DNA of 64,000 nucleotides from Durusdinium trenchii (Eukaryota > Sar > Dinophyceae > Suessiales > Symbiodiniaceae). The position numbers and the translations under genes were made by a program. Position 1 is the stretch's first letter, and every line of letters starts with the position of its first letter. Shown here one piece after another: positions 12,589-23,014 of the stretch. Below the pieces are notes generated by a model, which did not search any database, had not been told where the DNA came from, and saw nothing but the letters and a program-made list of their open reading frames with translations. The DNA is taken from NCBI GenBank assembly GCA_963970005.1, contig CAXAMN010004025.1, forward strand, positions 172,351 to 236,350. Reading direction: 5' to 3'.

Positions 12589-13649
12589 ATTCACTTAAAC
12601 TTTCTTTTTGAACTTGCAAAATGAATCTGAAATGACTATCAGCCTCGGTTGGGAGACTTAACCCTCAGGCTGGCGAATCATGCAGCGTGATTCGAGATAG
12701 TGCAAATTGGAATCCAGTTGCTTTGATTTTCTTAGCAACTGCGAGCTGGGTGAAGAATTGTCTGCTTAGCAGATGCTGTGATAGTACAGTGCAAAATCTG
12801 AAGTCAACAGGACTCGAAAGACCAGCACTGGTGAACCGATCACCTTTGCGATGGAAAAAGGTTTGCTGCTACATCAGCTTTGCAAATTTGCAAATCATGA
12901 ATCAGTACAATATCGTGCAACCGCACGACACACCGTACAACTGAATCGTACACACCGTACAACTGAGCCGTACAACCGCACGACTGAACCGTACAACTGC
13001 ACGTCACATCGTACAACTGTACCGTACAATCGTTCACACTCATTGTACGACTCGATCGTTCATCTTTTAACTATTCTACCAGAGCCACCAGCACATGGCT
13101 CTTGAATCTAGCTAACAAATAATGATGCTTGAGGCCCGCTACAGAGACTGTTCCTTTTTCCTGAGGTCTCTAAGCCATCGTTTGGGTATACTCGCATCAA
13201 TATTGGATAAACATAGGTTGCTACAGCCCAAATCGGTTTACAGAGTAATCATTGGCCGCCCACAATAAATAGAGATCAAAGCAATATGTAGTGAAACATC
13301 GAAAGGAAAAGGGGGCACAGAATATAAGAGAAAGACAAGAAGAAGAAACTCGAGTGTTTGCAAAGGAACCAATGCAGGCAAAAGGATTGGACACGCCTGA
13401 GATCGCCTGGGAATATGTACCTTGATCGCCCGATGGCTCCACTCAGACTGCTTGAATGTCTAGTTTTGACAACATCAACTGGTTTTGCAATCACCAAAAC
13501 CAATGATGACTGACACACTGATGAACAGCACGGGTGAATACGTTGATCAAGAAAAATGTAATCCTGGTGTAGTAAGGTAGAGTCATAGCCAACTGGTCAA
13601 GTGTTGTAGTCGTGTAGAGTGTCAAGACTCTAAGACTTCCGCTCAGCAG
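12589..13649. other. Spacer between methyltransferase and SAICAR synthetase exons
   Basis: About 1 kb with no supported exon. I searched it for the missing N-terminal part of SAICAR synthetase (a phosphate-binding stretch and a TDRISAFD-like motif) and did not find it. It contains the GTAC minisatellite annotated below and an A/G-rich stretch near 13300-13350. Confidence 0.4.
12904..13058. repeat. Degenerate GTACAA minisatellite
   Basis: About ten imperfect copies of a 12-17 bp unit of the form cgtacaaccgcacgactgaac. Each contains GTACAA or its reverse form. The array is short, out of frame with itself and followed by ordinary spacer sequence. Confidence 0.7.
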
Positions 13650-16600
13650 GATACTTGTGGGGAAGCATGGCAGCTGCCTATGAGAAGGGCGACCGAGAGT
13701 TCTGTGGATTGAAGCTCCCAGAGGGGTCGGGAGACTTGACCACCTGGGAAGTGCGGCAAGGGGTGGTGATCCCTTTTGACTTAGAAATCTTCAACACTCC
13801 AGTCGTTTACAAGTGTTTGGGGCTCAAACTAGTCAATTTCAAGAATGTGTTGTCTTTTCATTTCATTGAGAATGGTAAAATAATGCGAAGAACTGAACCC
13901 TCCCATAGAGACGGATGGAGGCCTCACATTGGAACAAAGCAATGAGTCATCCAGGCACTCCGGCAAAACAGCCATCGTAAGACCTATGCAAGCCCGATTC
14001 CATCAATGGACAGAACTTTGTTGTCAGGAACATTCATGTGTGGGCTTTTTGTCTAGGCTTTTCCAGACGAGAACGAACTCCTAGATTGCTCCCAGGCTGA
14101 TCCGATTTCAGAAGCTCGACAAGCCGATCTTCACACCAACCACCAAGGCGGAAGTAGGCAGGACTCCAGGGCAATGAAAAGTGGAAAAGCGACGGGTCCC
14201 AAGCAAAATGAATGCATTGCAAAGCTACTGCACCTGCTGACTTAAAGTGGATGAGAAATGACTGGTTGCAGGCCATGACGAGAACATGAGCATGGAGGAC
14301 ATGGAGAAGCTTCTGGGCCAATTGCCCCAGATCTGGCGTTCAGTGAGGGGAGCTTGCAGGCAATCAGTGGTTACTTGATGTTAATTGTGTGTGTGTAGAA
14401 ACCCTCCTCCAGCGACATATGACATGTTTTGCAAGTACCCTCTTTTGTATCTTTTGTGAAGCCCAACAAGTGTGGGAACCCATACAGTTTGGGAGAAGAT
14501 CCACGAGCAGAAATTCCTGAGGCAAAGAGCTGGCTCAGAAGGCCATGGACGCCGCCATGAAGCTTTTCCAGAGAGGCGTGTTCAGCCAAGAAGCAACGTC
14601 ACGCCTTTAACAGTGAAGCGGCCAGATGCACGTTGCAAGTGGGGATGTGCAACGGATGATGTGATGTGTTTAATGTACAAGAATGAGAGCCTAGATTGAA
14701 AAACGCAATGCATGTGCAAGAGATGCCTCATCTACTTGATGATGAGTTGCTAGTTCTCAGCTCTTACAAAAGAGACCCTTTTCATGATGCAGTGGCGAGC
14801 TTCTTTTGCAGGAACTGAGCTCATGAAGAAACGAGGGCTGATTCTTTTGGCCCTCCTGGCATGTTTCTAGTGTATCGAATCGGTGATCCCCCCTCTTGAC
14901 TTGGTCAACAGCTGGCCTGACACCAAATCTCAAGTTGTTGGACTCTTTGTTTGGAGAAGACGTTTAGACAGTTACACTTAGTGGCATGGGTTAGATCCAT
15001 GGTTCTCAATGGATCCTTTTTGGATCTTTTTGGGACATGAAACGAGGAGAAAGCAACAGCGCCAGAAGGGTTGCTTGGATGTGCATTGTTGCACCAAGTC
15101 TGTCCATGCAAAGTCCATTCATGCCTTCATGTCGGGGCCACTGTTGTCTTGGGACAGAAATCTCGAAGAGTTAGACTTGCTGTGCGATTTCCTGGGAGGG
15201 TCACTCATTTCAGTTGGTTGTACCAGAGTTGATTCTTGTCGCATTACCCGCCAGGATACAAAGTACGAGTTCGGGGTGGACGAGAAGGGCGTGATCCATG
15301 TGATTGATGAGGCTGGGGCATCACCCAGCGTTGCAGTCAGGGGAGTGTAGATGAACCGTAGTTGAAGACTGATCAGGCGCATCAGGCGTGCCTCCCTGAA
15401 TTGGTGAGCCCCATTGATTTTTCTATGATAGAGATCGGTTTGGGTGTGTCAGGAATACTAATACTGTGTGGACCAAGAATATTTGATTGAGGACAGGCAT
15501 CAGACAAGTCTTGTAACTTTGCCATTTGTCAGACATTGTAAGAGTGTTCGAGCATGTTTGTAGCGCGGATTCAATAAATGTGAATGCACCCGGTCTGCAC
15601 CCGGTCTGTTCACTGTTTGTTCCGGTCAGGTCAACACACCGGATTCATCCAGAATGTGCACCATCGAGGACTGACATCAAGTCTTTGGGTGTACAGCGGT
15701 TGACCTGAAAGACTGAAGAAACCGCACTGAGAGCCGCTGAGCTATGGCGTTTTGGGGCATGTTGTCCGTGGTGCTCGTTCCATGTCCAGGAGTACGAAGC
15801 CAAATACCCAAAGATCGCAGCAGAGATGAAGAAGGGCGAGTGCCCTTGCCAACGAGGATTATAGCATTTTGTCGATTTGACAGATGGGTTCATGGAGTTC
15901 ATGGAAATCCGACTGGTGTCCTGTCTGGAGTGTCTGACCTTGACCCCTAAAAGCCACAAACGCTTGAACAAAGTCGTGGGTGGCTCAGGTACAAGACGGT
16001 GACTGACCTTTTGAAAGCAAAGCCAGAGTTGAAGATGAAGGAGTTCTCCAAGCAGTATGCAGGGAGGCCAAGTGGGTCGCACCACCGCCAATTGTCAGGG
16101 GATGTTTAGGAATACACGGCTAACACTGAAACTAAAGTTGAAGCTCAAAATAAGCTCTCCCAATCTCCCTAAAATAAAGAGAAATCTCCCAACCGAACCA
16201 CACAGTTTTCATGGGGCTTGCAACTCGGAGATGTGAAGTAACAGTGCTCATATCCAGAACTGCTGGAGGCCAGCAGTCCTACAGTGTTGAGCAGCACAGG
16301 TTCTTTGCAAACAGTAGGACGGAGTCGGTATGTGTAGATTGGACGGAGTTTGGCATCCCAATGTTCTACTATGCTCCAGCAATATTGACAATATTGTCAG
16401 TATGTTCCATTCTCTTCCGGAAGTTCTGCTGAAGGCCGCTAGCCGGTAGGAACTATCCTCTCTTCGCTGCCTTGGCTGCTGAGGTCAGAGATGCTTTGTT
16501 GGACATGGGCTTTGACCCTACCAAGGTCAGCTTGGGAGCCTTTCAATGTGCGTTTGCTCGTAGCAGTTCATAAGAACTATCAACAAAAACAATCAAAAAC

Positions 16601-19021
16601 AAGTGAATACGAGCGCAAATGGTAGATACAGTACTACATGGTAGTACTTTTAAGATTGTCCAACTCTTGCGATTTGTATGGACAGCAGTTGAGGAAGGGT
16701 GCAGTTCTTTGCTTTTTGCTTGGACTGATAAACTCCATTTGTTTTGCTGGATAGACACTGCATGGTTCAAAGTCGGCGGCCATTCGGTGGCACCATTTCG
16801 AGCGCTGAGAGCTTCGCATGCGATACAAACCGAGTTTGCTTGTGGGCCTGTGTTTGTTGGCCCTGCCCGTGGCCTATGTGCCTGCATGGTGGCGCCAAGG
16901 ATGGCCTCGAGGAAGAGTGGGGAGTTTAGCAGAAGCCGAGTTGTTATCACAGCTGGCAGTTCTGCTGATGCCACGCACTGATATTTGGGAGCTCTTCCGG
17001 AGCTTTCCAGCAACTGAAGGGTGGAGTGGATACAGTTTTCAGCCGGACTTGGCAGCTCATGGGGTTTTGAGAGATAGAAACGCTGCGATTTTTGTGGAAT
17101 ATGATGGGTTCTGGAGGCACGGGGAAACGGAGGGTATAGCAAAGGACCAGCAGAAAAATGCTGCTTTGTTGGCATATGCTCCAGTGGGATCGCTTGTTGT
17201 GCGCATCAGTCACACTGTCAGCAAGCCATGTTTGCAAGGGCACGTCCTATGGATCAGAGTGGATCCTTGGCGTCAAGGAGAAGAGCGCTCACTTGCAAAA
17301 GCCTTGCACCGCGTCCTTGCACAAATGGTCGCTTGCAAGCGGCTGCGAGATGCCCTGCGCCCAAGTGTTTTCAAGCAGATTCAGGGTCACATACAGAACG
17401 ATTCAGTGTCGATGTTGCATGAGAACGGCAAGAAGTGTGCATTGGAAGCAGCAATATTAGTAGCAAGAAATTCTACTGAAGAGGTTTCTCAGTACCCTGA
17501 GACTGAAGGCTTTTGCTTAGAGGACTTAAACTCGCTAAAAACAGGTATATTGTCGCACACCCAATCCATTGAAGGACAATTGAAACCGAAAATACGATGG
17601 CTGCTGGAATTGGGCCTTAGCAAGAGGCAAGTTGCAAAGGCAGTNNNNNNNNNNTATAGCATTGAGCAGAACTTGAAACCAACGGTGGAGTGGCTGCTGG
17701 ATTTGGGCCTTAGCAAGAGGCAAGTTGCAAAGGCAGTAGCAGTTTTTCCGCAAATTCTTGGGTGTAGCGTTCAGAAGAACTTGCAGGCAAAATATGATTT
17801 GCTTGGAACATTTGTTACTGTGCAAGAACTTGAAGAATTGGTTGCTTCATTCCCACCACTCCTCGGGTACAGCTACAAGCGCCTGAGAGCTCGCATCACG
17901 CTGCTGGCAGATCAAAGGAAGACATTCAGGCTTGTAAATGCCATAACTCTGACAGACGATCGGTTCGTTGATAAATTCTGCTTCAACGGTTGAGGGTTTG
18001 TGTCTTGACAAGGTGCGAATCATGTGAGTGAGAAGGGAGCTAGTACGAGCGATCCCTCAATTGGACATGTGAGTGAATCAGCTCTTGGGAATAAAAAAGC
18101 ATTGCGCGGGCGCGGGATACATAGAACACTGGCACATGCAAGAATACGATTGGGATGGTGCAGAGGGAATCTGATTCTGTTCAGGCCACACACACACACA
18201 TCTCTCTCTCAACATGGCTTTTGCGCCCTGGACGAGATATCATGAGGCTGAACCAGACCTTTAGGTTTCCGTTGGAATATCATAGCACCCCAAAAGACAA
18301 TCTTCCTCGGCCATTAGCTGCATGTATATAATATAGGTCACCATGGAAGCTGGTAAGTGTGAGTGTGTATGCACCTGCACATGTATATACACAAGATGTT
18401 TGCTCATGTGATTGATGACATATATAATCATATATATATATACGGTATATGTGTTTATTTATGTATGTGTATCAGGTGTGCAGAAATTGAAATGGATGAG
18501 TTTCCCGTTTGACCTTGCAGGACAAGAGCGCACCAAAGCTCAGCGACGAGCAGGTGGTAGAATGTGACAACCTTAGATGTTGCCCGCTTTGTAGTTCAAG
18601 ACGTCTGGACACCCAAAAGCTGTCTCGAAATTGGGTGCTTGCTAAGTGGCCATGTGAGTTTTAAACAGAAGTGTAGACGGACACCGTTGTGCTTCGTGGG
18701 TTCACAGGTGCCGTAGCATCTCGTTTGTAGAAAATGGCTCGTGCAGAAGATCGGATTTTACATGATTTTACAGTATCGATGTTGTTTGAAGCTGTTGCAT
18801 TAGGTCTTTATTCCAAGTAAGCAGTCAGTACCAGATGTATCATGATGTAACTTCCTGTGAAAGCAGATAGACTGCTTGAAAACCTGATTGGCCACAATGG
18901 GTGGCAGGCTGACGCTGCCATGATTTCATTTGGGAAGTTCAGTTAATATCTTTTAAGTTCAGGTGCCTTCCGCTATATGAAGATCTATGAGACTGTGACG
19001 GGAAACTCGTGGGCAACTTAG
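13650..19021 (+). CDS. purC: SAICAR synthetase, C-terminal two thirds, 12 mini-exons
   Basis: Phosphoribosylaminoimidazole-succinocarboxamide synthase joins aspartate to CAIR with ATP in purine synthesis; cytosolic. Exons: 13650-13725, 14096-14157, 14272-14316, 14522-14575, 14812-14849, 15255-15311, 15630-15668, 15790-15839, 15989-16058, 16484-16525, 18521-18563 and 18963-19021. Joined in phase they give about 211 residues with no internal stop. Family landmarks are GYLWGSMAAAYEKGD, FTPTTKAEVGHDEN, DTKYEFGVDEKG, NTPDSSR and the C-terminal RYMKIYETVTG, ending at TAG 19019-19021. All acceptors are AG|G; donors are 6 GC, 4 GT and 1 GA. The expected first 80-90 residues, including the start and nucleotide-binding part, are not found between 12589 and 13649, so the copy is either 5'-truncated or has exons I cannot see. 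Intron 10 hosts the mTERF-like gene. The alternative purE-fused form is not supported. Confidence 0.88.
15630..15668 (+). other. 39-bp micro-exon of the SAICAR synthetase gene
   Basis: The exon encodes VNTPDSSRMCTIE, 13 codons in phase 0. It is flanked by tcag before and a GA donor (gactga) after. NTPDSSR aligns with the conserved (H/L)TPDSSR substrate-site motif of SAICAR synthetases, which fixes both boundaries. Confidence 0.85.
16818..17993 (+). CDS. Nuclease-like domain fused to mTERF-type repeats, intronless
   Basis: A 391-codon single-exon frame. Residues 1-25 form a hydrophobic, possibly signal or transit, segment (LLVGLCLLALPVAYV). Residues 70-135 resemble the PD-(D/E)XK/DUF559 nuclease fold: QPDL, then IFVEYDG, then a KDQQKNAALLAYAP helix and SLVVRI strand; an Asp stands where the E-x-K lysine would be. 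From about residue 245 run repeats of about 36 residues of the form LKPT(V/I)xWLLxLGLSKRQVAKA-VAVFPQILG, typical of mTERF organelle nucleic-acid-binding proteins. In such proteins the repeats bind DNA or RNA, often in plastids or mitochondria. A 10-N gap interrupts the repeats. The gene lies inside an intron of SAICAR synthetase, same strand, which with its lack of introns suggests retroposition. The domain family is well supported; nuclease activity is uncertain. Confidence 0.8.
   Translation: MRYKPSLLVGLCLLALPVAYVPAWWRQGWPRGRVGSLAEAELLSQLAVLLMPRTDIWELFRSFPATEGWSGYSFQPDLAAHGVLRDRNAAIFVEYDGFWRHGETEGIAKDQQKNAALLAYAPVGSLVVRISHTVSKPCLQGHVLWIRVDPWRQGEERSLAKALHRVLAQMVACKRLRDALRPSVFKQIQGHIQNDSVSMLHENGKKCALEAAILVARNSTEEVSQYPETEGFCLEDLNSLKTGILSHTQSIEGQLKPKIRWLLELGLSKRQVAKAXXXXYSIEQNLKPTVEWLLDLGLSKRQVAKAVAVFPQILGCSVQKNLQAKYDLLGTFVTVQELEELVASFPPLLGYSYKRLRARITLLADQRKTFRLVNAITLTDDRFVDKFCFNG
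17599..17737 (+). repeat. 46-bp near-identical repeats flanking an assembly gap
   Basis: 17599-17644 and 17692-17737 are 46 bp long with one mismatch, encoding WLL(E/D)LGLSKRQVAKA twice. They belong to the roughly 108-bp mTERF repeat. Near-identity of adjacent units explains the gap between them. Confidence 0.9.
17645..17654. other. Assembly gap (10 N)
   Basis: Ten undetermined bases inside the mTERF repeat array. The frame happens to be kept across it, but the neighbouring unit implies that VAVFPQILG (nine codons) is missing, possibly with whole extra units. The protein length is therefore a minimum. Confidence 0.97.
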
Positions 19022-21039
19022 CTTGTTTTGCCGCTTTTCGGGAGTACGAGAACAGCTACACAGGCTCGGATCACGTTGAGATTATCACCTAAAGATCCTT
19101 GGAAGCTAGCTGAGCAACATGGCGGGGCTTCAAGCTAAATGTCCAGCTTGCAGCTTGCCCTCACGCTGACACCCAGTACTCGTCATCACCTTGCTCCAAG
19201 AAAGGAGGGGTTCAATCTCAGCTCAGCTGGACACCTGGCAGATTCACGGGCATTGAGGTTCGAGTTCCCGCCCAAGATGGCACCAGAAAAGAGGCGGGAT
19301 ATGGGGAGAGTGGGTTTTCGAGCTAAGAGAACTCAAGCTCCAAAGTGAAGGGAATCTGGAGTCATGGCTCAATGAGACCTGGAAGGAATTTGTGCCAATT
19401 GGTTTAAGCAATGAGACGATAGTCCGAGTAGAATTGAGTAGATTCAAGCTCCAAAATGGCTCAAACATGGCTTAGAATCAGGGGTGCTTCATCGAACTAA
19501 AGCAAGGCGACAGTGTGATTCTTTGCCGCTGTCGCAAGGAGTTTGGGATCCATCCCGCGTGTTTGACTTCACAACTGGTCTTCCTTTCTCTATGTAAGCG
19601 GTGATTGCAGGGGGGGTCCTCCGGTAGGCCAAGTTCAAATCTGCCCAGTGTCAACTGTTCTTTGCTTCCAATAGTGGGGATTCGGCGCAGGCTTGCATGC
19701 ATGATTCGAAGGTTTCCTGTGAATCAAGCCATGAGGGGAACGAATCAAACCTCCGGCTCCGCTTTGAAGTGTGTCGGCAGAATGCATTTGCCAACAGGTG
19801 TCGGAGTCCCAGATCAGCCCCTTCGACCCCCTCCGGCCATTGAGGATTATCTCCAACCTTCAGAAGGCTGGCATGATCCGTGGCTGTTTGGCGATCATTT
19901 TGGATGCAGACCAGCCTCTCGACTGAAAACTAGATGCAAATGTTCAGAAGTTCTCAACGGTCAAGGGTTGCATTTAATTGGGTTCACTATGGATGGCTCA
20001 ACATCAAAGCTGGGCTGCTTGTATTAGGTTTCGCGGTAATGGTTGAGGGTTTGAGCCATTTACGCCTAACATCCCACACTGCAAATGCAGTTGTCCTGTT
20101 ATCATGTTACTTGTGCTGTAGAATCCAAGCTTGGACTCATGGATTTATGCAGTTGTTTTGGACTGTCTTGTCACTGAGAGAGCTTTGCAAGTTTGTGCCA
20201 GCTTCCTTTAGAGCCTAGGCACAGTAGTTGTTTTGTATGTTGCCTTTTTTTGAACCAACTTGTAACATGAGGGGTAAGAAGGATAGCTAATGAGTCGTCA
20301 AAAGGCAAGCTATTGTCAACACCGTTATTATTGTTTTCACGAAGTGTGCAGACCCCACAGCAACTGTGAAATGAGGTCGCAGGCAGATTCCATCAAGAAG
20401 GAACTGAGCAAATTCAAGATTCCATCTCAGTCTACGCCTTAGACTTGATACCTTGGATTTGAGGGCTCAACATCCATTTACTATGTCAAGGAATGTGAAG
20501 TGTACATGCAGGTATGTTGAATTTGGGTAGAAGTAAGGCAAGTAAGAGAGAGAGAGAGAGATTGTAGCACTCGATTCTGGGCCGGCTGTCTTGAGACATA
20601 CTGTCCCAATTCTGCTGTACCTCCGAGCGCTTCTTGGCTGAGGACTGCCACCCTTCCAAAGGACGCTGCAGCTGCTGACAAGCTTATCGTAGGGCTGGCA
20701 TGCTTGAGACTTACTGGATCCTACCTAGCTTCCTCATGCTGCCATGGCAAAATTTAGCGAAGAGCTTCTTTATCCTGTGTATTTGTCGCAGCCGCAGGCA
20801 TGCCTGGACCTTGGCCTACTCGTTCTCCAGAATCCATGTGATCTAGATGTGATATATATATTTTTTTTAACTTATATACATATGTACATCCATGACACTG
20901 TGGATGAATCAGTGCATGTCATTTCTTGTGGTTCCCTGTTTGGACAAAGAGTCGGCCCCAGACTCCCTGGCAATTCGGTGCAGATGACTTGTCAGCAAAT
21001 TCTACCAGCCCGAAACCACAAAGTTGTGAAGGTGTTTTC
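19022..21039. other. Spacer or intron sequence with weak exon-like pieces
   Basis: No gene can be supported. Exon-like stretches on the + strand, each an open frame behind an AG|G, include 19608-19826 (contains SNSGDSAQACMHDSKVS) and 20377-20432 (contains DSIKKELSKFKIP). A frame of 133 codons from 20744 is interrupted by an AT-rich patch and is not convincing. An AG microsatellite lies at 20548-20563. Confidence 0.3.
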
Positions 21040-21149
21040 GGCAAATCAACTTTGTGATGTCCGTTCTGCGCCAGGCGGAATACAACAAGTCCACGGAACC
21101 CTTGATCCTGGTGCAATGCAGCGACACGCAGCAGGGCAGCCCTGATGAA
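21040..21149 (+). CDS. Candidate exon of unknown gene
   Basis: An open frame encoding FVMSVLRQAEYNKSTEP and then LILVQCSDTQQGSPDE, followed directly by a gtgaga donor. Composition is balanced and protein-like, but I recognise no family. It may belong to the same transcription unit as the helicase-like exon 800 bp downstream. Confidence 0.35.
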
Positions 21150-21952
21150 GTGAGAAGGTCCAACTACATTTGCATACTTAGTTGTGATCAGATGCAGATC
21201 AACGTGTCAGACAACATTTGGAAGCTTATCTTGTTTAGGCAGAATGTAGCGCTGAATTCGATGCTGCTTAGTTTTCTGCTTGGCTGTTTGTAAGTCTCAT
21301 TCCAGGTCAGGGACCCAAAACGGAATGTGTTCCTTCTTGCTTTTGGTTCCAAGCCCTGCATCCCATGAGTCAGAGTGAATGATGATTCCCAAGATCCCAA
21401 GCCTGTTGGCTGAGGTCTGGCGCGTTGTCCTCAAGCTTGCAGGGCACTTTGCAGTTCTCTTTGGTTGCGTTGATTTGTCCTGCTTGGAATTATATGTGCC
21501 CCAAATATATAAGTGTTAAAAGGTATAAGTGTTCAGCCCCGGTGGGAGAGCAAGCAAAAGTATGTTGCAGATCACAATAACTAGGTGTGTGTGTAATATA
21601 TATATATATATGCACTGTCTATAAGTGTTTTGCGGTGATTTACACTACTACCCGGATTGAGGCATAATGCCAACAAGAAGAACGGTTGTCCTTTCTTGGG
21701 TCTCTTCATCGAAGCCTCCGAGGTTTCCTGTGATCACATGCCCTACCAACGGCATGCCGCTCCCTGAGCAGGTTCCACAAGTTGCTTAGGAAGAGCATGC
21801 TCGGAAAGATGGACCTGGGAGAGCGAAGCTGTTTACAAATCGTCCTTTCGGGAAACAACTACAAACGAAACCACGAACAGCTGCAAAACAACAAACCGAC
21901 TACAAATCAACAAAACAGCTTAGCGCAAAACAACTGAGGAAGAGCGCTTCAG

Positions 21953-22033
21953 GTCTGGCGCTCAGCTGTGGCAAGTGTTGGTGGCAAGCAGTTCCTCCTC
22001 TTTGGGGATCCACACCAGTTGCAAGCAATTGAG
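21953..22033 (+). CDS. Helicase-like exon (GDPHQL motif)
   Basis: Behind a cttcag|g acceptor, the frame VGGKQFLLFGDPHQLQAIE matches helicase motif III of superfamily 1 (GDPxQLPxI), as in RecD/Pif1-type enzymes, where it couples ATP hydrolysis to DNA unwinding. The second Q replaces the common Pro. The Walker A and DExx exons expected upstream were not found within 2 kb, so this is an isolated exon, a fragment, or part of a gene with long introns. Confidence 0.4.
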
Positions 22034-22681
22034 TGAGCTTTGTTCTTGCGTAAGGAAAAGAGTGCATACATTTCCACAATGTTTGATAGACTGAATATGA
22101 CTGAATCCGTTTCTTATGGCTATCACAAAATTAGGGGCTACCTGACCGGGAAGCTCTTCCCGAGGCCTTTGCTGTTCGCCGGAGAATGTGGGGAGACTCG
22201 CAGCACAGATCTTCTGTCACAGCTCGAAGGAGACTGGACCAGAGACGGAAGCAGAAGCCCTATAGCAAACAAGAAAAAGACCTGAGTATCTTTCGTTGGT
22301 GTGTTTGAAGTACGACTCAGCCTCACTCAAACCACCCAACTCAAAATGCTGTTCTTGTTCAAGATCTCTGTTGAGGGGTCATGTTTGTTTGTGCGCAAAC
22401 TTGCGAACCATGCTTGAAGCCCATCCCTCCAAAAGTAGGCGCCCAGGGAAACAGGACCAACGGTCGGACCAACGTCAGCAAGTCGCACCAACGGCACTCA
22501 ATCGCAATACGGGTTGCACGAATTTGACATAATTATCAGACATCAGCTTAGGTCTTGTGAGTCTTGTGTCCTGGCCGATACCTTCAAGAAAAGTTTGGAA
22601 TATCCTCGATGAAAGGCAACCGCAGACAACGATCAGTGGCTGTTCAAAGGAACCTTGGCCCGCTGAAGGGATGAGGGTCAA

Positions 22682-22801
22682 GTTGCCGTCTTGAAGCAAC
22701 AGCTTGGTCACCTGGTAGAATCTGACAGCATTCTGTTAGGGTGGAAACGTCCTGCCTTCGCCATTTCTCCGCAGGAAGTGCGGACTCTCCTTGAGGCCTG
22801 A
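22682..22801 (+). CDS. Candidate terminal exon, unknown product
   Basis: A 39-codon open frame without an ATG, encoding VAVLKQQLGHLVESDSILL, then SPQEVRTLLEA and a TGA stop. It looks like a helical C-terminal exon. The family is not recognised. A link with the helicase-like exon 650 bp upstream is possible but untested. Confidence 0.3.
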   Translation, partial: VAVLKQQLGHLVESDSILLGWKRPAFAISPQEVRTLLEA

Positions 22802-23014
22802 TGTTCAAAACCATTTGGAGGACTTATAGCTACCTATTGGAGCGGCTTAGAGGATCGGAGAACAGTAAAACAAGGTCTGGTGCAAACAACATTAACATAC
22901 TCAGTGATTGTTTCCATATTTAAAGTTTAAAGTATATATTGTCTATGGTGTTTCAGATGTCCAGAAGTTTGAGGTGAAGGGTGAAGCGCTTATGAACCCA
23001 GCTTTGAATCGAGG

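Larger units (their letters stand above)
16526..18520 (+). other. 2-kb host intron of the SAICAR synthetase gene
   Basis: The intron starts with a GT donor (gtcagc) after DMGFDPTK and ends gcag before DKSAPKLSDEQ. It is the largest intron of the gene and contains a complete intronless gene on the same strand. Its last 500 bp hold a CA/TC microsatellite near 18188-18213 and AT repeats near 18417-18480. Confidence 0.75.

Noticed and set aside
18521-19021. Papain-like cysteine protease exons (LSDEQVVEC and AFRYMK)
   Set aside because: The two short matches look like the LSEQ-V-CD and AFRY parts of C1A proteases. However, they join in phase with upstream exons of SAICAR synthetase and match its C-terminus (RYMKIYETVTG) much better; no catalytic Cys exon exists.
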